64,000 nucleotides of DNA from Chlorokybus atmophyticus (Eukaryota > Streptophyta > Chlorokybophyceae > Chlorokybales > Chlorokybaceae): positions 22,760 through 86,759 of the forward strand of contig RHPI01000772.1 in the NCBI GenBank assembly GCA_009103225.1. The letters run 5' to 3'. The translations under genes were made by a program, and so were the position numbers. The first letter of the stretch is position 1. Every line of letters starts with the position of its first letter. A model generated the notes under the pieces. It made no database searches. It had not been told where the DNA came from and saw nothing but the letters and a program-made list of their open reading frames with translations. Of this stretch, positions 10,549-22,346 are shown piece by piece.

Positions 10549-12661
10549 TGCTGTTAAGTGTTTTAAAACTTAATAATCAACGTAACGTTCACGCCACGGT
10601 ACGTGCTGCGATACTTAGTAAATAATGCCGAGGTTACGACCATCAAAGTAATGCTAACCTGAATTACCTTAATGTTATGATTCAACTAAACGAAAAATCG
10701 CATCGTTAGGCCACCATTTGGTCACGCATGAGATTGATCAAATGGGATCGCAACGGTGACAACAGCCAGTTGCTCAAAAAGGCAGCAAATTGGCCAATCA
10801 TTGCAAAGATGCGTAAAAGATGCTGAAAAATATCTCAGCGGCAACCGCTTACCAACGGCGACCCAAAATCGCTAGGGATTTGGTGCAATTGCGGCACAGT
10901 TAGTGGTTAAAACGGCCGCGTTTTTGGCGGAACGAGGTCGGGGCAGGCCCCATACCCCAAAGACATGCCGCCACTACTCACCCTCGTTCTAACTAATCCA
11001 CTCTACCCTTTAACGCTGATTGATTACACGCTACAGTTACTGCGTCATCAAACATGGTCAACAGCCGAATAAGTGCCAGCAGCGGCAGCAGGGGCGGTGT
11101 TGACTGATCGACCATGACGACAATGCTGCAGCAGGACACGCAGGTGTTGAAGATACATGCAACCCAAACACAGGCTTTCTGTACTGATGCAAGTGTACTT
11201 ACGCGCATGCAACTAGCACAAACACAAGCCCAACACACAGCCACGCACTCGCACAAAGGAGGCAGCAGCCAACTAATAAGGCATTGGCAAGGGCATGCTA
11301 GGCTATGTGCTTGTAGCTAAGTGCACGAGCGGGGTAAGGGCGTTGGGGCGGAGCAGCAAGCAGTGCAGTGGCAAACAACTAGCCGACCTGAGCAACAGGT
11401 GGCAGAGGTTAGGCCAGTGTTGGTGTAGTGCAGGCAGCAAGGCAGGACAATTGCAGCAGGCCAATGTGGCAGGCGAGTATGGCGGGGATGCTGTGCTGTG
11501 AATGGCGAAGTTGTGGCGGACGCGAGGCTTTGTACACATCTTAGGTTTCGTAGTGTAAGACCCGCGGATGAACGCCGTCACAATGGCTGCGAGCGGCTTT
11601 GATGATGCAGCCAGTAGCACGCAGGCAGTTGATGCAATAGCACCAATTAGTTAGCTCCAAATACAGCACAGAGACAGTCACTTAGTTAGCTCCAAACGCA
11701 AAGACTATGCATTGGCATGCATGCAATGCATGATGTCTAACGGGGTAATTAGTGTCGTGCTGATTGAGTAGCTAGGCTAACATGTAGCCCGGTGGTGTTA
11801 TATGTAAACGCATGCATGCGGTGTGCTGAGTTGATATGTGAGTGTGCTTTGCATGCGGTGTGCTTTGCATGCGCGTGATGCAGCTTGCATCTTTTGTACA
11901 TTGGCATGCACTGCAGCAACAGACATAGAGCACATGTGCGGGCAGACACTCTGCTCCCAGCACACAAAGCATGCATACATACATGCAATGGCTCACAATC
12001 ACAAGCAATTGTATAAAGCCTATGCCGCTGCTTGCACTGAGTGGCATTGGGCCCCCTTCCAAGTCAGGCCCCTACCTGGTTAGCCCTCTGGTGTACATGA
12101 ATTAGATTCTACCTTGATAACGTGGGTGGAGTGCTTGCATCCGCATGTTGACGCATGGCGCGAGGCACAGCTAGGAAAATGCACTGCCCGCGACATGCAT
12201 GTGTGGTTGATTGATTATCCGATTGCAGGCTATGCAAGATTTTGCGTAAGTGACTATCAGGCACACAGCAAAGAGCAAACGCCACATTACTTGCTCATGA
12301 TCTGTGACTGGTAGCTCACTCGCATCATTCGCAATTTCATGCAAAGGCCTACATTATGAAGACTGTGCAGCTCTGCATCAAAGCGAGCCCATGTCGGGCT
12401 ACAAAGCAGTCGGTGCTTCCTACATTATTACATCCACCCATTGAGTAGGTTCTATGTACTAGGGTGACAGTGGGCTCATGCAGTGCTGACGAAAGTGAAT
12501 GCGCTAGTTCCTACTGCTTGTTTCCAAAATTGGTGTACATACAGAACTTCAGTACACTGCGCAGTGTACTAAACAAGCTCTGCACTGGAAGGGCATAATA
12601 TGGCATGGACTTGTGGCAGCTGCCACGCTGTACATGGCTTGCGCAACTCCAACCAGCAGAG
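10549..12661. other. Intergenic region, no gene recognised
   Basis: Open frames here are short and low-complexity, with no splice-consistent extension and no family motif. I see a short direct repeat (TTAGTTAGCTCCAAA, near 11650 and 11680) and CATGCA-rich sequence around 11700-12000. The right part should contain the 3' end of the MATH-BTB transcript. Confidence 0.5.
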
Positions 12662-14960
12662 TTACTGGTTGTCAACTCTCGGGCGCACCCTGCGACCTCT
12701 AGCATCACCTCCGTCGCCTTCATACATGCCGGCAGGCCCTGCTTCAGGGTTGTTTGCGTTGGGCGGTGGTACGGCCGGTGGCTGTCTCTGAGGTTGAGCA
12801 ACAGCTGGCAATGCAGGCTGCTGGGGTTGCCTCCTGGGGGCAGCACCTCCAGGTGCTGGTGCGCGCAACATGGCTGCATTGGGCGGCATGGGAGGGGCAA
12901 CATGAAGTGCTTGCGGCCGTGTAATCACAAGGGCTGTCTGCTGTTGTTGTGGCAAAGCGGCCGCTGCCGCGCCTCCTGTCAAGCCTGCTATGGCCCGCAA
13001 CAACGCCTGTTGCAAGGACGGACAGCTTTTGCTCATGTGCTCGTACCCTTCCGACGCCATAACAGCACCAAGATTCTGCGCTGTAAACTGAAGGCACACC
13101 GATCGCAGTTGCATGGCGTTGTGCTGTTCCGCCAGAGCCAGCGTTGTGGCAGCAGTTGACACATCAAGGCTCTCACAAAGTTTGGCCTCGCACATCAATC
13201 GCAACCTGTCAAGCGCAAACCGATCCGCTGCTGCTAGCAAATGCTGGGCCATGGTGTTTGTAGAGAGCACGGAGTCTTCAAGCGAGCCAGAGTAGATGTA
13301 CTGCAATAATGCCTGCGAATGTGCACTGCCATCAGCACCGTCAACTGCTATAGCTAGTTTGCGTGCAAAGCACTTGGCAACAAGCGCACAGCCCAGCACC
13401 TTGAACACCGGAGCCTTGACATCTTCCACCAACACCTTCCCTTCGGCACCTTCTCTCATGGGAGAATTCAGTAGTGCCTGTGACCAACGTGCGTGATAAG
13501 GATAGCAGTCCCAGCAAGTGACTGCAGTGACCACATGAGCACCTACCTGAAATACTGGAGATCTGGCGCACAAAATAAGCTTATGTGCTCGAAACTCTTC
13601 ACTATCCACATCAAAAACGACATCAGTGTTTTGTCCGCTCTCCAGCAAAGTGAGCAAGTCTGAGCCTAGTTTGCTTGGCGGAACTGGGATTGTACACCGC
13701 TGCTGCCCTGTGGTGGAGCTGACCACAACCCCAACAGTGCAGCGGATGTCCAATGTATCGTCTTTGAGGTATCCAGAGTTTTCAAGATTTAGTCGCTTGA
13801 AAAAGCGCTTATATCCCCTGCACCAAAGCGCTCTCAGTTTGCAGTAGAAGCCCTAGTGACAGCTGGTGGGCTCACGCAAACTGCGAATTGAGTGGTTGCT
13901 TGTACATGCAGAGAAGGTTTGGCTCATGGCGTACACAATGCACTCACCACATAGAGCCTCGGTACTTCAGGGTGTAAGGGCCAGACTCCAGAGCGCGGCC
14001 AAAGTGAGAATGCACCTTATGATCAGCCTTGTCGCTCTGATCCATCATCATTAGCTCAAACAGCGCGCGTACATCATGGCCCTCACTAGCCAAAGCGATG
14101 AAAAGCGAGACATACTGCGCACTGTCCTCCTCATTCTTGCCGTCCGGGTAGAAATACATGGCCCAGTCATACCTGCATGGCGATGAGCACAAAAAAGTAT
14201 AGAGTGATGCCACATCTTCTCAAGCAGGAGGTCAATCCAGCTAGATTGCAGTCTGGGGCATAGCTTCCTTGCTTGCCAGACCTGGTAGGCTGGTCCAAGC
14301 AATGCTGAGTATGTGAAAGATGTGTAACAGCCAGTTTCGGCAACCCCACCCCCACCCCAACCCCAACCCCAACCCCAACCCCCAAACACAGATCTATATA
14401 ACAACACCAACGCTGATCAGGACGCTGACTGCCCGCGTATTTACTGCAATTGATGAGTGCAACCAAATGACAACGCTGGATGCACGTGTGGGAACTATCG
14501 AGTGCTATCAATATGTGCGTAACAAACTGTCACCAAGACTAACAAGCAGTAATCAGGAAGCACACAAATAAAACACTTGTTCGCTATGCTCGTGCTGCTG
14601 CGGCTGTCGCTGCATTCCATGGTTGCCTACTGCGCCTGTAGCATGCTGATATGACCCAGATGGTGCTGACACGACAGTGTTCCTGATTAATCAACATGAT
14701 ATATAGTAATCGATGGCTACTTACCCGCCAACAGAGAATGTCTCGCTCGCAATATACTTGCCGATGCCCATGCCTTTGGCAAGCGAATATCCAGATATTG
14801 TGAACTGGTGGCTTCCCTTTATGGTGTCCGTGGTGCTATGCGACTTGGTCATATCTGGCACGGACGCTCCTGCCCCACCTTCGCCCCCTGCTGACCCTGC
14901 TCCGCCGCCAGCGGGAATCACCCCGGGCGGAGCTGCAGCCATCCACGATGCCGATGACAA
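12662..14960 (-). CDS. MATH-BTB (BPM-type) CUL3 adaptor
   Basis: Four exons join in phase: 14960-14725, 14172-13948, 13817-13547 and 13477-12662, giving about 515 aa. After a Gly/Ala-rich start, a MATH domain spans about aa 35-155. Its marks include [20 protein letters not shown], then [24 protein letters not shown] and KVHSHF. A BTB/POZ domain follows (about aa 185-330): [35 protein letters not shown] and [13 protein letters not shown]. In plants such proteins bind substrates through MATH and cullin-3 through BTB, making substrate receptors of ubiquitin ligases in nucleus and cytosol. The C-terminal 110 residues are Ala/Pro/Gln-rich and end in a basic RGRRVRPR stretch, which could act in nuclear entry. 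Exon 3 to exon 4 is joined across a 69-nt intron that has no in-frame stop, so unspliced RNA would read through with a 23-residue insert. Confidence 0.93.
14341..14384 (-). repeat. (GGGGTT)n tract in MATH-BTB intron 1
   Basis: On the coding strand this intron carries several GGGGTT/GGGGTG units in a row, enough guanine runs for a G-quadruplex in the pre-mRNA. It resembles a telomere repeat variant but is only about 44 bp long and internal, so I treat it as a microsatellite. Confidence 0.85.
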
Positions 14961-15552
14961 CTACGTCCACGTCCACAACTACAACGCCCCACCCTCGCAC
15001 CAGATCCCGAACGCGGACAAACCCTAGCGCAGAAGGCCAATAAGCGGCCAAAAAACAACAGCCTCCCTTTCGCCAACCCTCTATCACGCGCCACAGTCTA
15101 AGCACAGCAGCACTGGAACGCAACAGCCGTCAACGACAATGCGGACAGCACCAGCACGCACAACCGCCTCCGCCGCCAACCAGACCGCCGCCGCCGCCGC
15201 CTATGTAGCGACTTTTTGGTCTCCGCAAGCGCAGGCCCAACGGCTTACACCTCGCTAAGGTCTCGCTAATGTGAACATGCAATGACGGCAAGTCGCTACT
15301 TTGGGTTGGAAGCGACTTTGCGGCACGCATCTTGAAGCCGTTGCAGTTCGCTTGCAGCGTCAGTCGAATGATAGAGCGCATGTGCATTTTGGCGGGAGCG
15401 TGTTCGCGTGCTACGTCGACGGTCGATTCACTGGTCAAGCTGCCCGACGAGTGCAATTGTCGGCTTTGTGCTATGAGCAAACCCTAGCCTTGCGTTGGGC
15501 CAGGGTGTGAGCGTCTTGGGGCAGGGTGTGAGCGTCGACGGCAGTTGGGGCA
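14961..15552. promoter_or_regulatory. Shared upstream region of MATH-BTB and FKBP, with telo boxes
   Basis: The two genes diverge from this 592-bp interval. It contains AAACCCTA at 15019-15026 and AAACCCTAG at 15479-15487, the latter about 65 bp before the FKBP start codon. Telo boxes are known plant promoter motifs of growth and translation genes. The 15060-15200 part is very rich in CCG/GCC. No clear TATA box was found. Confidence 0.5.
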
Positions 15553-17114
15553 ATGGCGGCTGTGTCATTGACGCCCGCAGGCGTTGTAGCGTTCTCTCGA
15601 GCTCCCAAGGTGAGTCCATCTTCCTGCTTGCTTGTTGACTCGCTCTGGCATGTGTGCATTGCTGCTGGAGGCAACGGGAGAGGCAGCACTGCAACAGCAA
15701 GTGTGATGTGTCTGTTGCGCTGGTGATCAATTGCCTCCCTCAAGTCTGCATTGCAATACAGGTGTCGAAGCGCTCTGGTCAGCACCCAAACGTACGACGT
15801 AAGGGCGTTGTGAGCACTGTGCATTCTGCAATTTATTCTGCCTGCTGCATACACATGTTTACCCTAAGCTTGACGGCCGCAACCGTTGTGTGACATGCAC
15901 ACCGCTTCGCAGGTGAAAGCAAGGCAAGTTGCGTGACGTCAGTGGTTCGGAGGGCAACCAGCTGTAGTGCTGTGGAGAGCAGCAGTATTACTGGTACTCA
16001 GAGCAGCCGGAGGGAAGCGCTGGCTTCGCTAGGGTTCCTGTCAGCTGTGCTGCTTGCAGTGCCCGAGGCGCTCGCTGCATCCGCCACGATCCCGGATCAA
16101 GATGACATCAAGTTGTGCACCGGAGAGTGCTTAAAGCAGCTGGACAGCGTAAGTTGACTAGGATTTACTTCACTGTGCTTGCAGCATGCTTCAGACAAAG
16201 CAGCGTCAGCATGTAGAACTTGAATATACCTGCAACTGCCGTGCAGATTGACATGCAAACCACCAAGTCCGGATTGCAGTACAAGGACATAGTTGTCGGC
16301 AAGGGCCCCAGCCCGCGCATTGGTTTCCAGGTTGGAGAATGCTGATGTTGAATGCCCGCTACTTGCAGTTGTTTCACCTGCGCTTGCTTCATTGCCCAAG
16401 CTGTGGCATTTGCCAATAGAAGTCTTCTGTTGTGTGCTCACACTGTTACATTTGCCAGCATTAGTCAGCGGCTCGTGGGTTTGCCTGTTGCAGGTAGCTG
16501 TGAACTATGTGGCCATGGTGCCAAATGGCCAAGTCTTCAACAGGTTAGTCCAAAGGCTATTACTTACAACTCATTGGATACATATGCACGGCACTGGGCT
16601 TGGATGCTGATGCGTGTCTTGCCTTGTGCTTAGTTCGCTAGAGGCAAAGCGACCGTACATCATTCGCATTGGCACTGGTCAGGTAGGCCATCAAGTTCAA
16701 GAGCAAACCCAGCATGCAGTGTGCACAACTCAGCCTGTCTGTGAACCCATGTGTGCTAATAGCCGTGTGATGTTTAGGTCATACCTGGCCTAGATGAAGG
16801 CGTGCAGACAATGAAAGTTGGAGGCTTGAGGCGTCTCTACATCCCTGGAAACGTACGGCTTCATAGTCACGCGCTCATGCTGATTAGTTTTGGCAATGCT
16901 TGCTTCAACTTTGGTTCGCACGATTGGATCAAGGATGGCGCCTGCTCGGTAGATTAAAAAAACCACGGCTCACTTGTGTGGCGGTATGCAGATGGCGTTT
17001 CCCAAGGGTTTGGGCTCGGCTCCTGGTCGCCCCCGGGTGCCGCCTTCAAGCCCAGTGGTTTTTGATGTGGAGTTGTTGTTCATCCCTGGTTTGGATGATG
17101 AGGAAGAGGCCTAG
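15553..17114 (+). CDS. FKBP16-3: Thylakoid-lumen FKBP-type prolyl isomerase, FKBP16-3-like
   Basis: Seven exons keep phase: 15553-15609, 15924-16148, 16247-16330, 16494-16543, 16634-16682, 16778-16852 and 16992-17114, giving about 220 aa. The N-terminus is a transit peptide. It is followed by a twin-arginine lumenal signal: SRREALASLGFLSAVLLAV, then a cleavage region around ALAASA (Arg48-Arg49). The protein should therefore be imported into the plastid and sent to the thylakoid lumen by the Tat pathway. The FKBP fold is seen in SGLQYKDIVVGKGPSP, VNYVAMVPNGQVFN, GTGQVIPGLDEG, MKVGGLRRLYIPG and VPPSSPVVFDVELLFIPGL. The LAFPKGL-like and IPGLD endings match the FKBP16-3 class rather than FKBP13. 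Some residues of the FK506-binding active site differ from cytosolic FKBP12, so isomerase activity is uncertain. Exon 2 must begin at the second AG (15924), because the first AG gives an early stop. Confidence 0.92.
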
Positions 17115-18168
17115 GTCCATGGCAACCGCATTGTGTGAGGTGCCCCGAATTTTGGCAAGTAGTTGTACCGACTCAGTTTTGGCACCATGCATGATTGCTG
17201 GCTGACAAACAGTCCTAGATGCAGCACTACGCAAGTTTATTCACCTGTCAGCTTACAGTATTGCATGTCCAGCCTATGCTCTTCCTGCCTGTATGTGCGC
17301 AGTTACACATGCAGGTCAATATCTGGATAACTCAACTCGCACTTCATGGCCTCAAGTTGCAGCTAGGTGGAGCTTCCAGGCCGGTTGTAGCTGACATCTG
17401 GGATGCAGCCTACACCTGCCTAGCCGCGCTGTGTTTGGAAGCTTCAAGCATACCCCTAGCATGATTGCCATTATCAATGTTTGTGGCATCTGGTTAGAGT
17501 TGCTGCTTGGTCGTGTTTCTCTCTATGACCGAAATAAAGACAACCACAACACAGCCCAGTGTTCATACTTGTAACACCCACACCAATACCAGCGGGTTAA
17601 TGCTATGGCATTTGCGTGTGCATGCCATGGCTGGTGTGTACAAACAATGTAAAACGGAAATGCTCATGCATAGTGGCATGCACAGTCAGTAGCATGCAGA
17701 ATGAGACAGCACATGCCAACCACACTATTGTCAAATCAACCACCGGGTTCATTCACTACCTAACACACTACTCTACTCCTACTACCCCGTTGTGCCCTCA
17801 TCCGCCCTAACCCAACATGCCCTCTCTGGTATAACACTCCTTGCATTGTATCTACACTGTGCTTGAAGTCGAGTTGTTTGGTCTGTACATGCACAGTTGC
17901 ATAGGGTGAACCAATTGCGGGGCCCATAGTATCAGTAGTGAGACACATGCATGTGACAGTCCATGCAAGTGCAACAGCGCGTTGCACGCAGTGCAACGCA
18001 AAATGTCACAACAGAACAACTGAATGTCTTTGCAATGTGACTGCACACATGTGCCTCATGCGCATGCGCTAGCTCATACACCAGACAAAAGTGGCAACTG
18101 TTCAGGTGGTGAGGCTTGTACTCGCCACCCATGCAGCGCCAGTTGATGAATGGGGGGACACGTGAGGA
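17115..18168. other. Intergenic, convergent 3' regions
   Basis: FKBP and the TauD gene converge here. I see no further coding exon. Open frames are short and lack motifs, and the sequence is CATGCA-rich. It should hold both 3' UTRs. Confidence 0.5.
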
Positions 18169-20279
18169 CTACTGGATGAGTGAAGCAAGAATCACGCGCG
18201 GTCCAACAAAAGAGTGACGTGAGTGCATGCTCAGCATGTTGTCAACAAGCAGGACGTCACCCTGCTGCCACCTAAAGGCCACCTTATTCTCCGTCATGAT
18301 CTTCACGGCCGCTTCTATTGCGTCCGGGTCCAGCGGCTTTCCGTCGTGCGCGTGCGTCACAGCCTTTGACCCCACGTTACGCGAGTCATTCCAGCCGGTG
18401 TATGCAGCGACAATGGAGTTAAAGAATACCTGCACGCAAATGAGCATGTCCGACACAAGCCGTGCGTGCGTTGATGCGTGCATTGCATGTGATGTTTTAT
18501 AACCCACCTTTTGGCCAGTTCTGAAATCAGTGCGTACAGCTGGCATCGCTGCTGAGGTGGTTTTTAGCGAGCCGTCTGGAAGCCACTCCCAATCTGCGCC
18601 GCTCTCACGCACCTTCGCCTCTGCGTCCTCCCGTCTGAAAAGCAGTGTTGGAGTAAGGGAACACGCGCATGCTAACATTGATCCAGACGTCATGCACAAT
18701 GCATGTGTGTACGTGTGCATATCGTACCCATAATGACGAATACAGTTACTATGCATGTGCACACGTGATTGCACACATGCATGCAGACACCCGTGATTGT
18801 ACACATGCGCACCTAGTGACATGGTAAGTGGACTTCCAGCCGCGGCCGATGGCCGAGCTTGGATCGTCTTCTTCTGGCATCGTTCTCGTGTACCGCACCC
18901 CATGCTTTTCCAGAAGCTTAACGAAGGCAGGGTTCTGCTCCGCCAACTGTGCGTATACGATGTCGCTGCGCACGATGGGCGTCTCCCCGCCCTCTTTTGA
19001 TGGCATGTGCGCGAAGAAGAACAACCGGCTTGGGAACTTGGCGACCTGAAAGCAAGAAATGTGTGCATGCGCTAGTGTGCGTGTGCAGATATTTGCTGTA
19101 CATACCTACACGCCAGGAGCATATCGGGTGAATGCGTGCGCAACCATGCGACAGTGCGTGTGCGTGCTCTCTGTCTTGCTCTCACCTGAGCCATTTCATG
19201 ATGGAAGGGGATAAGCTGGTCAGGTGGGCTTTCGTTAGCCGTCACAACGCGCTCGCCAACAACTCTGCGCACCGCGGCGCCGCCGACATACGGAAGGTTG
19301 GGCCATCCAAACGCCACAACAAACCTCTCAAAATCCTGCATGAGCTTGCAATCAGCGTGTATACTTAGGCCTTTGGTCACTGTCTTGCTGTACCTGTGGT
19401 TCGCGGGTAGAGAAATCCCTAAACAAGATGGCTCCGTGCTTCTGCAACTGACCATCAAGCCAATCTGTATTGCTCTGAAATGAATGCACACACAAGAGGA
19501 GAAGGCCGGAAGTGTTAAAAACATCAGTTGAGAATAATGGGGCTGTCACACACATGCAGAGAGACAGAGACACACATATGCGCACACATGCACGGGCACA
19601 TGCGCAATCACAGGCTGCTTCACCTCAATAAACGAGAGCGCATCCTCAAGACTGGCGTTGGCATCGTCGGGCACCAGTGTCAACGGATACGTCACGTCCG
19701 CAACCTGTGATCAACAAAGTCAACTAATCTGCTGACACAAGGCTTGAACAACGTGTAGAGCCTTCTAGCAGAGAACACACAGCTTCCAAGCATGCAGGAC
19801 AGCACAGCCTTGTTTGTATCCTTTCCCCAGTCAGTATGCCAATGCAAGAGTGACACAGTATGCGCACTCGTTGACCGTTTGAGTGCGAGCTTGTAGCTGT
19901 TGCGATGAGAAACAGACATTTGGACTCGAGTGTTGAACTTTCCAAATATGGTAAAAAGTGGGAGTCCCACAGGCAAGCACCTTGTTTATGACTTCTTGCC
20001 ACTCGGTATCAATCTGATGTGTGTTTGAGGCTGCCAAATTAAGTGCGCGTCAATGTTGGAAAGCCGTACACCAACACAAACACACACTGTGCCTCTCACC
20101 TCCTTCTGTTCAGGTATAGACGCAGCCTTCATCTTAAGTGCGCCCATCTTCACAGCTGCCTCCTTATTGCCACGCTGGCAGAAAACAACCGGACGAGTCC
20201 TGACAGGTCTACTGCAGAAGGACAGCGGCACCGTCAACCCCGCCAACGGCGCCGCTGAGGACATCAACAAGAACGGCAA
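18169..20279 (-). CDS. TauD/TfdA-family Fe(II)/2-oxoglutarate dioxygenase, plastid-type
   Basis: Seven exons join in phase: 20279-20100, 19704-19624, 19474-19394, 19335-19186, 19045-18813, 18634-18508 and 18429-18169, giving about 370 aa. The first 45 residues are Ser/Arg/Ala-rich like a plastid transit peptide. A second possible start is Met6. The body matches the plant clavaminate-synthase-like family (Arabidopsis At3g21360 type): HGAILFRDF, LPYVGGAA, TANESPPDQLIPFHHEMAQ, GGETPIV, IGRGWKST, FNSIVAAYTGW and QGDVLLVDNMLSMHSRHSF. The iron is expected to be held by the first His and the Glu of HHE and by a distal His in MHSR, with an Arg near the C-terminus binding 2-oxoglutarate. The substrate is unknown. 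It is head to head with the plus-strand gene starting at 20415. Confidence 0.93.
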
Positions 20280-20414
20280 TCACGCCGACACTGTCCGTGT
20301 CATGCGCCGACGTGCTTAACCAGGCGTGCTGAGGTGGACTGTCGGCGTAGATGATGTGGACAGGGCAGCACGCCACGCATTTTGCCTGTGATTGGGGCGA
20401 GGAGGCGACGGCGG
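20280..20414. promoter_or_regulatory. 135-bp bidirectional promoter region
   Basis: Only 135 bases separate the start codons of two divergent genes whose products both look plastid-targeted. No TATA box or telo box was recognised in it. Co-regulation is inferred from the spacing alone. Confidence 0.45.
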
Positions 20415-21621
20415 ATGGCGGTCGCGGCGGCGGTCGCGGCGGTGTCGCCATGCCTATCGCCAAGGTCGTCGTTGAGGTCGAGTGCATGCAGAGCTCGCCT
20501 GCCTCTCAGATCGCCGCGCTGCGCCGCCAATGCCGGCGGAGGCGAGCTGCACGAAGGCGACCAGCCGTACTCAGGTGACACTCAGGCCGCCTACCAATTG
20601 CGCCCCAATGTCTTGGCAGCTTTCATTGCTTCGCTTCACAACCCAAGTTGCACGCGCATTGCTGTTGCAATTTTCGTGTTGACTTGCTGCCAAGGCAAGG
20701 TTTCGTGAACAATTTGCCTTGAAACAAGAAGATCAGCTGACACTGGGAGCAGTAGCTTACTCCCCAGCTGCCTTTGTTCAACCATTGTGGTTTTATAGTT
20801 TGAGACCCTTCCAATCCAGAAGTCTGTTTGTTGCGAAATGGCGGTGTAGTGACAAGCAACAACCTCTCTCTCTCTCTCTGCGTGGGGGTTCAATTGCGTG
20901 CGTGCGTGCGTGTCTGTTGTGTGCGGTTGGTAGAGCATGTCTGTGTCCATGCAGCCAGCGACCATGAGATAGTCACCCTGTTCACTGCGGATGGAGTGGT
21001 GCGGCTGGCCGGCAGGAAGATCCGTCAAGCACGAAACAGCAGCAGCAGTCAGCATGCCGGCTTCCCAGAAAAGACTTACGTGTCGCTGCCAGGGCTCTGC
21101 GTTGGTGCCACTTTTGGCATCCATGCCACAAATGTAGGTTTTGCGTTTAGGCGTGTGAGGCTCAAGTCTCAGGCTGCCTTTTACAGTTCGTCCACTGAAT
21201 GTTTGTACACGATGCATTGTTGTGTAAAGTAGCTGTGTTGCTTTTTGGGGAAACAGCGCTTGTTGTGTGCAGGGCCAGGACATGCGCCGGCGAATCTGCA
21301 TCGTGGGCTTCTGCCACTCCGTTGAGATGCTGTCTGATGAGGTGGAGCAGGCCGTGCTCAATGTAGGGGGCGAGGTTAGTCAACAGCTGTTCCTTTACAC
21401 GCAATGCTGGTTGCTTGTGGGTACGTCATCGGTGATGCAATGACCACCGACAGGTGTGGAACCATGAGCTGGAGAGCCTGGGTTTGCATGAGAAGCTACA
21501 CATGACGGTGGCTGTGCCATTGCTGTGGGGCGTGCCGCCGGCATTGGACTCCTTGAGGGATGCCATTCGCACTGGCGGAGGTGTTGTCCACCATGCGTAT
21601 CGCCAATGGGCCTTTCTGTGA
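20415..21621 (+). CDS. Conserved-looking plastid protein of unknown function
   Basis: Four exons fit in phase: 20415-20574, 20955-21133, 21273-21374 and 21454-21621, giving about 202 aa. The N-terminus (MAVAAAVAAVSPCLSPRSSL and on) is rich in Ala, Ser and Arg with few acidic residues, typical of a transit peptide. The mature part has no motif I recognise. Its best-defined blocks are VTLFTADGVVRLAGRKI, YVSLPGLCVGATFGIHATN, RRICIVGFCHSVEML and VAVPLLWGVPPALDSLRDAI followed by a Gly-rich turn. Splice phases all agree and the gene shares a promoter with a plastid enzyme, so I take it as real. The function is not known to me. Confidence 0.8.
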
Positions 21622-22346
21622 CATTTGACTGATACAGCATGTTGTGCATAGGGACAGCCTTGTACAGATTGTGGCTCCTCTCAGCTTAGGTTGTGTACAG
21701 TGATTGATGTACAGGCGCTAGCACATGCATAGGTCGGAGCTCCAATGTGACTCTGTGCAGATAATTCTTCAGGAGTATGTGAATCAGCTGCTAGTAGCAC
21801 AGTGATTGCGTAACTAGCCATGTGCTTATTAAAGCCAAGAGTGGCTTGTGAAGTTGGTGATTGCTAGCTTGCCCCTCATTAGGCAATTAACTTCAATGAC
21901 GTTGCACAAGTTGTAGCCCATGCTTCGTCCTTGATATGACAATGACGATAACGCGCAAGCCATTGCCTTTGATGATGACAATGCGAAAGCTTGATGATGA
22001 CAATGCGCAAGCTTGTGCTTACTTTTTTTTCTACAACTACTGGAAACCACTGGACATGTATTGCTGAACTTGCGATGCATATATGCACACACGTCGCCAA
22101 TTGTCTCGCGCATATCCTGTACAATGCAATTGCTGACAGCTGTGTTGTTGTCATCATACTCGAGACATTTGTCAAACACATCACAAAAATTCGCAAGACT
22201 AACAATACCGCAAGACAATGTTGTCATATTCTTATGCTGCCGTGTTGTTGATGAACTCTACATTACACCGCTAGAACTTGATGTATATGTTCATAGGTAC
22301 AACATGTATAATGTTTACCCAAATGTAATTCCCCCCATAGCCAATT
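21622..22346. other. Intergenic sequence up to assembly gap
   Basis: No gene seen. Around 21965-22015 there is a 25-bp direct repeat (TGATGATGACAATGCG plus AAGCTTG, twice). Any long frame crossing into the gap is an artefact of N bases. Confidence 0.55.

Noticed and set aside
14341-14384. Internal telomere
   Set aside because: The tract is only about 44 bp long, lies within an intron, and host genes continue on both sides.
20000-20037. Extra exon of the TauD gene (NTHQIDTEWQEVINK)
   Set aside because: Joining it after exon 1 in phase gives a stop, while skipping it joins exons 1 and 2 in phase with family-like sequence.
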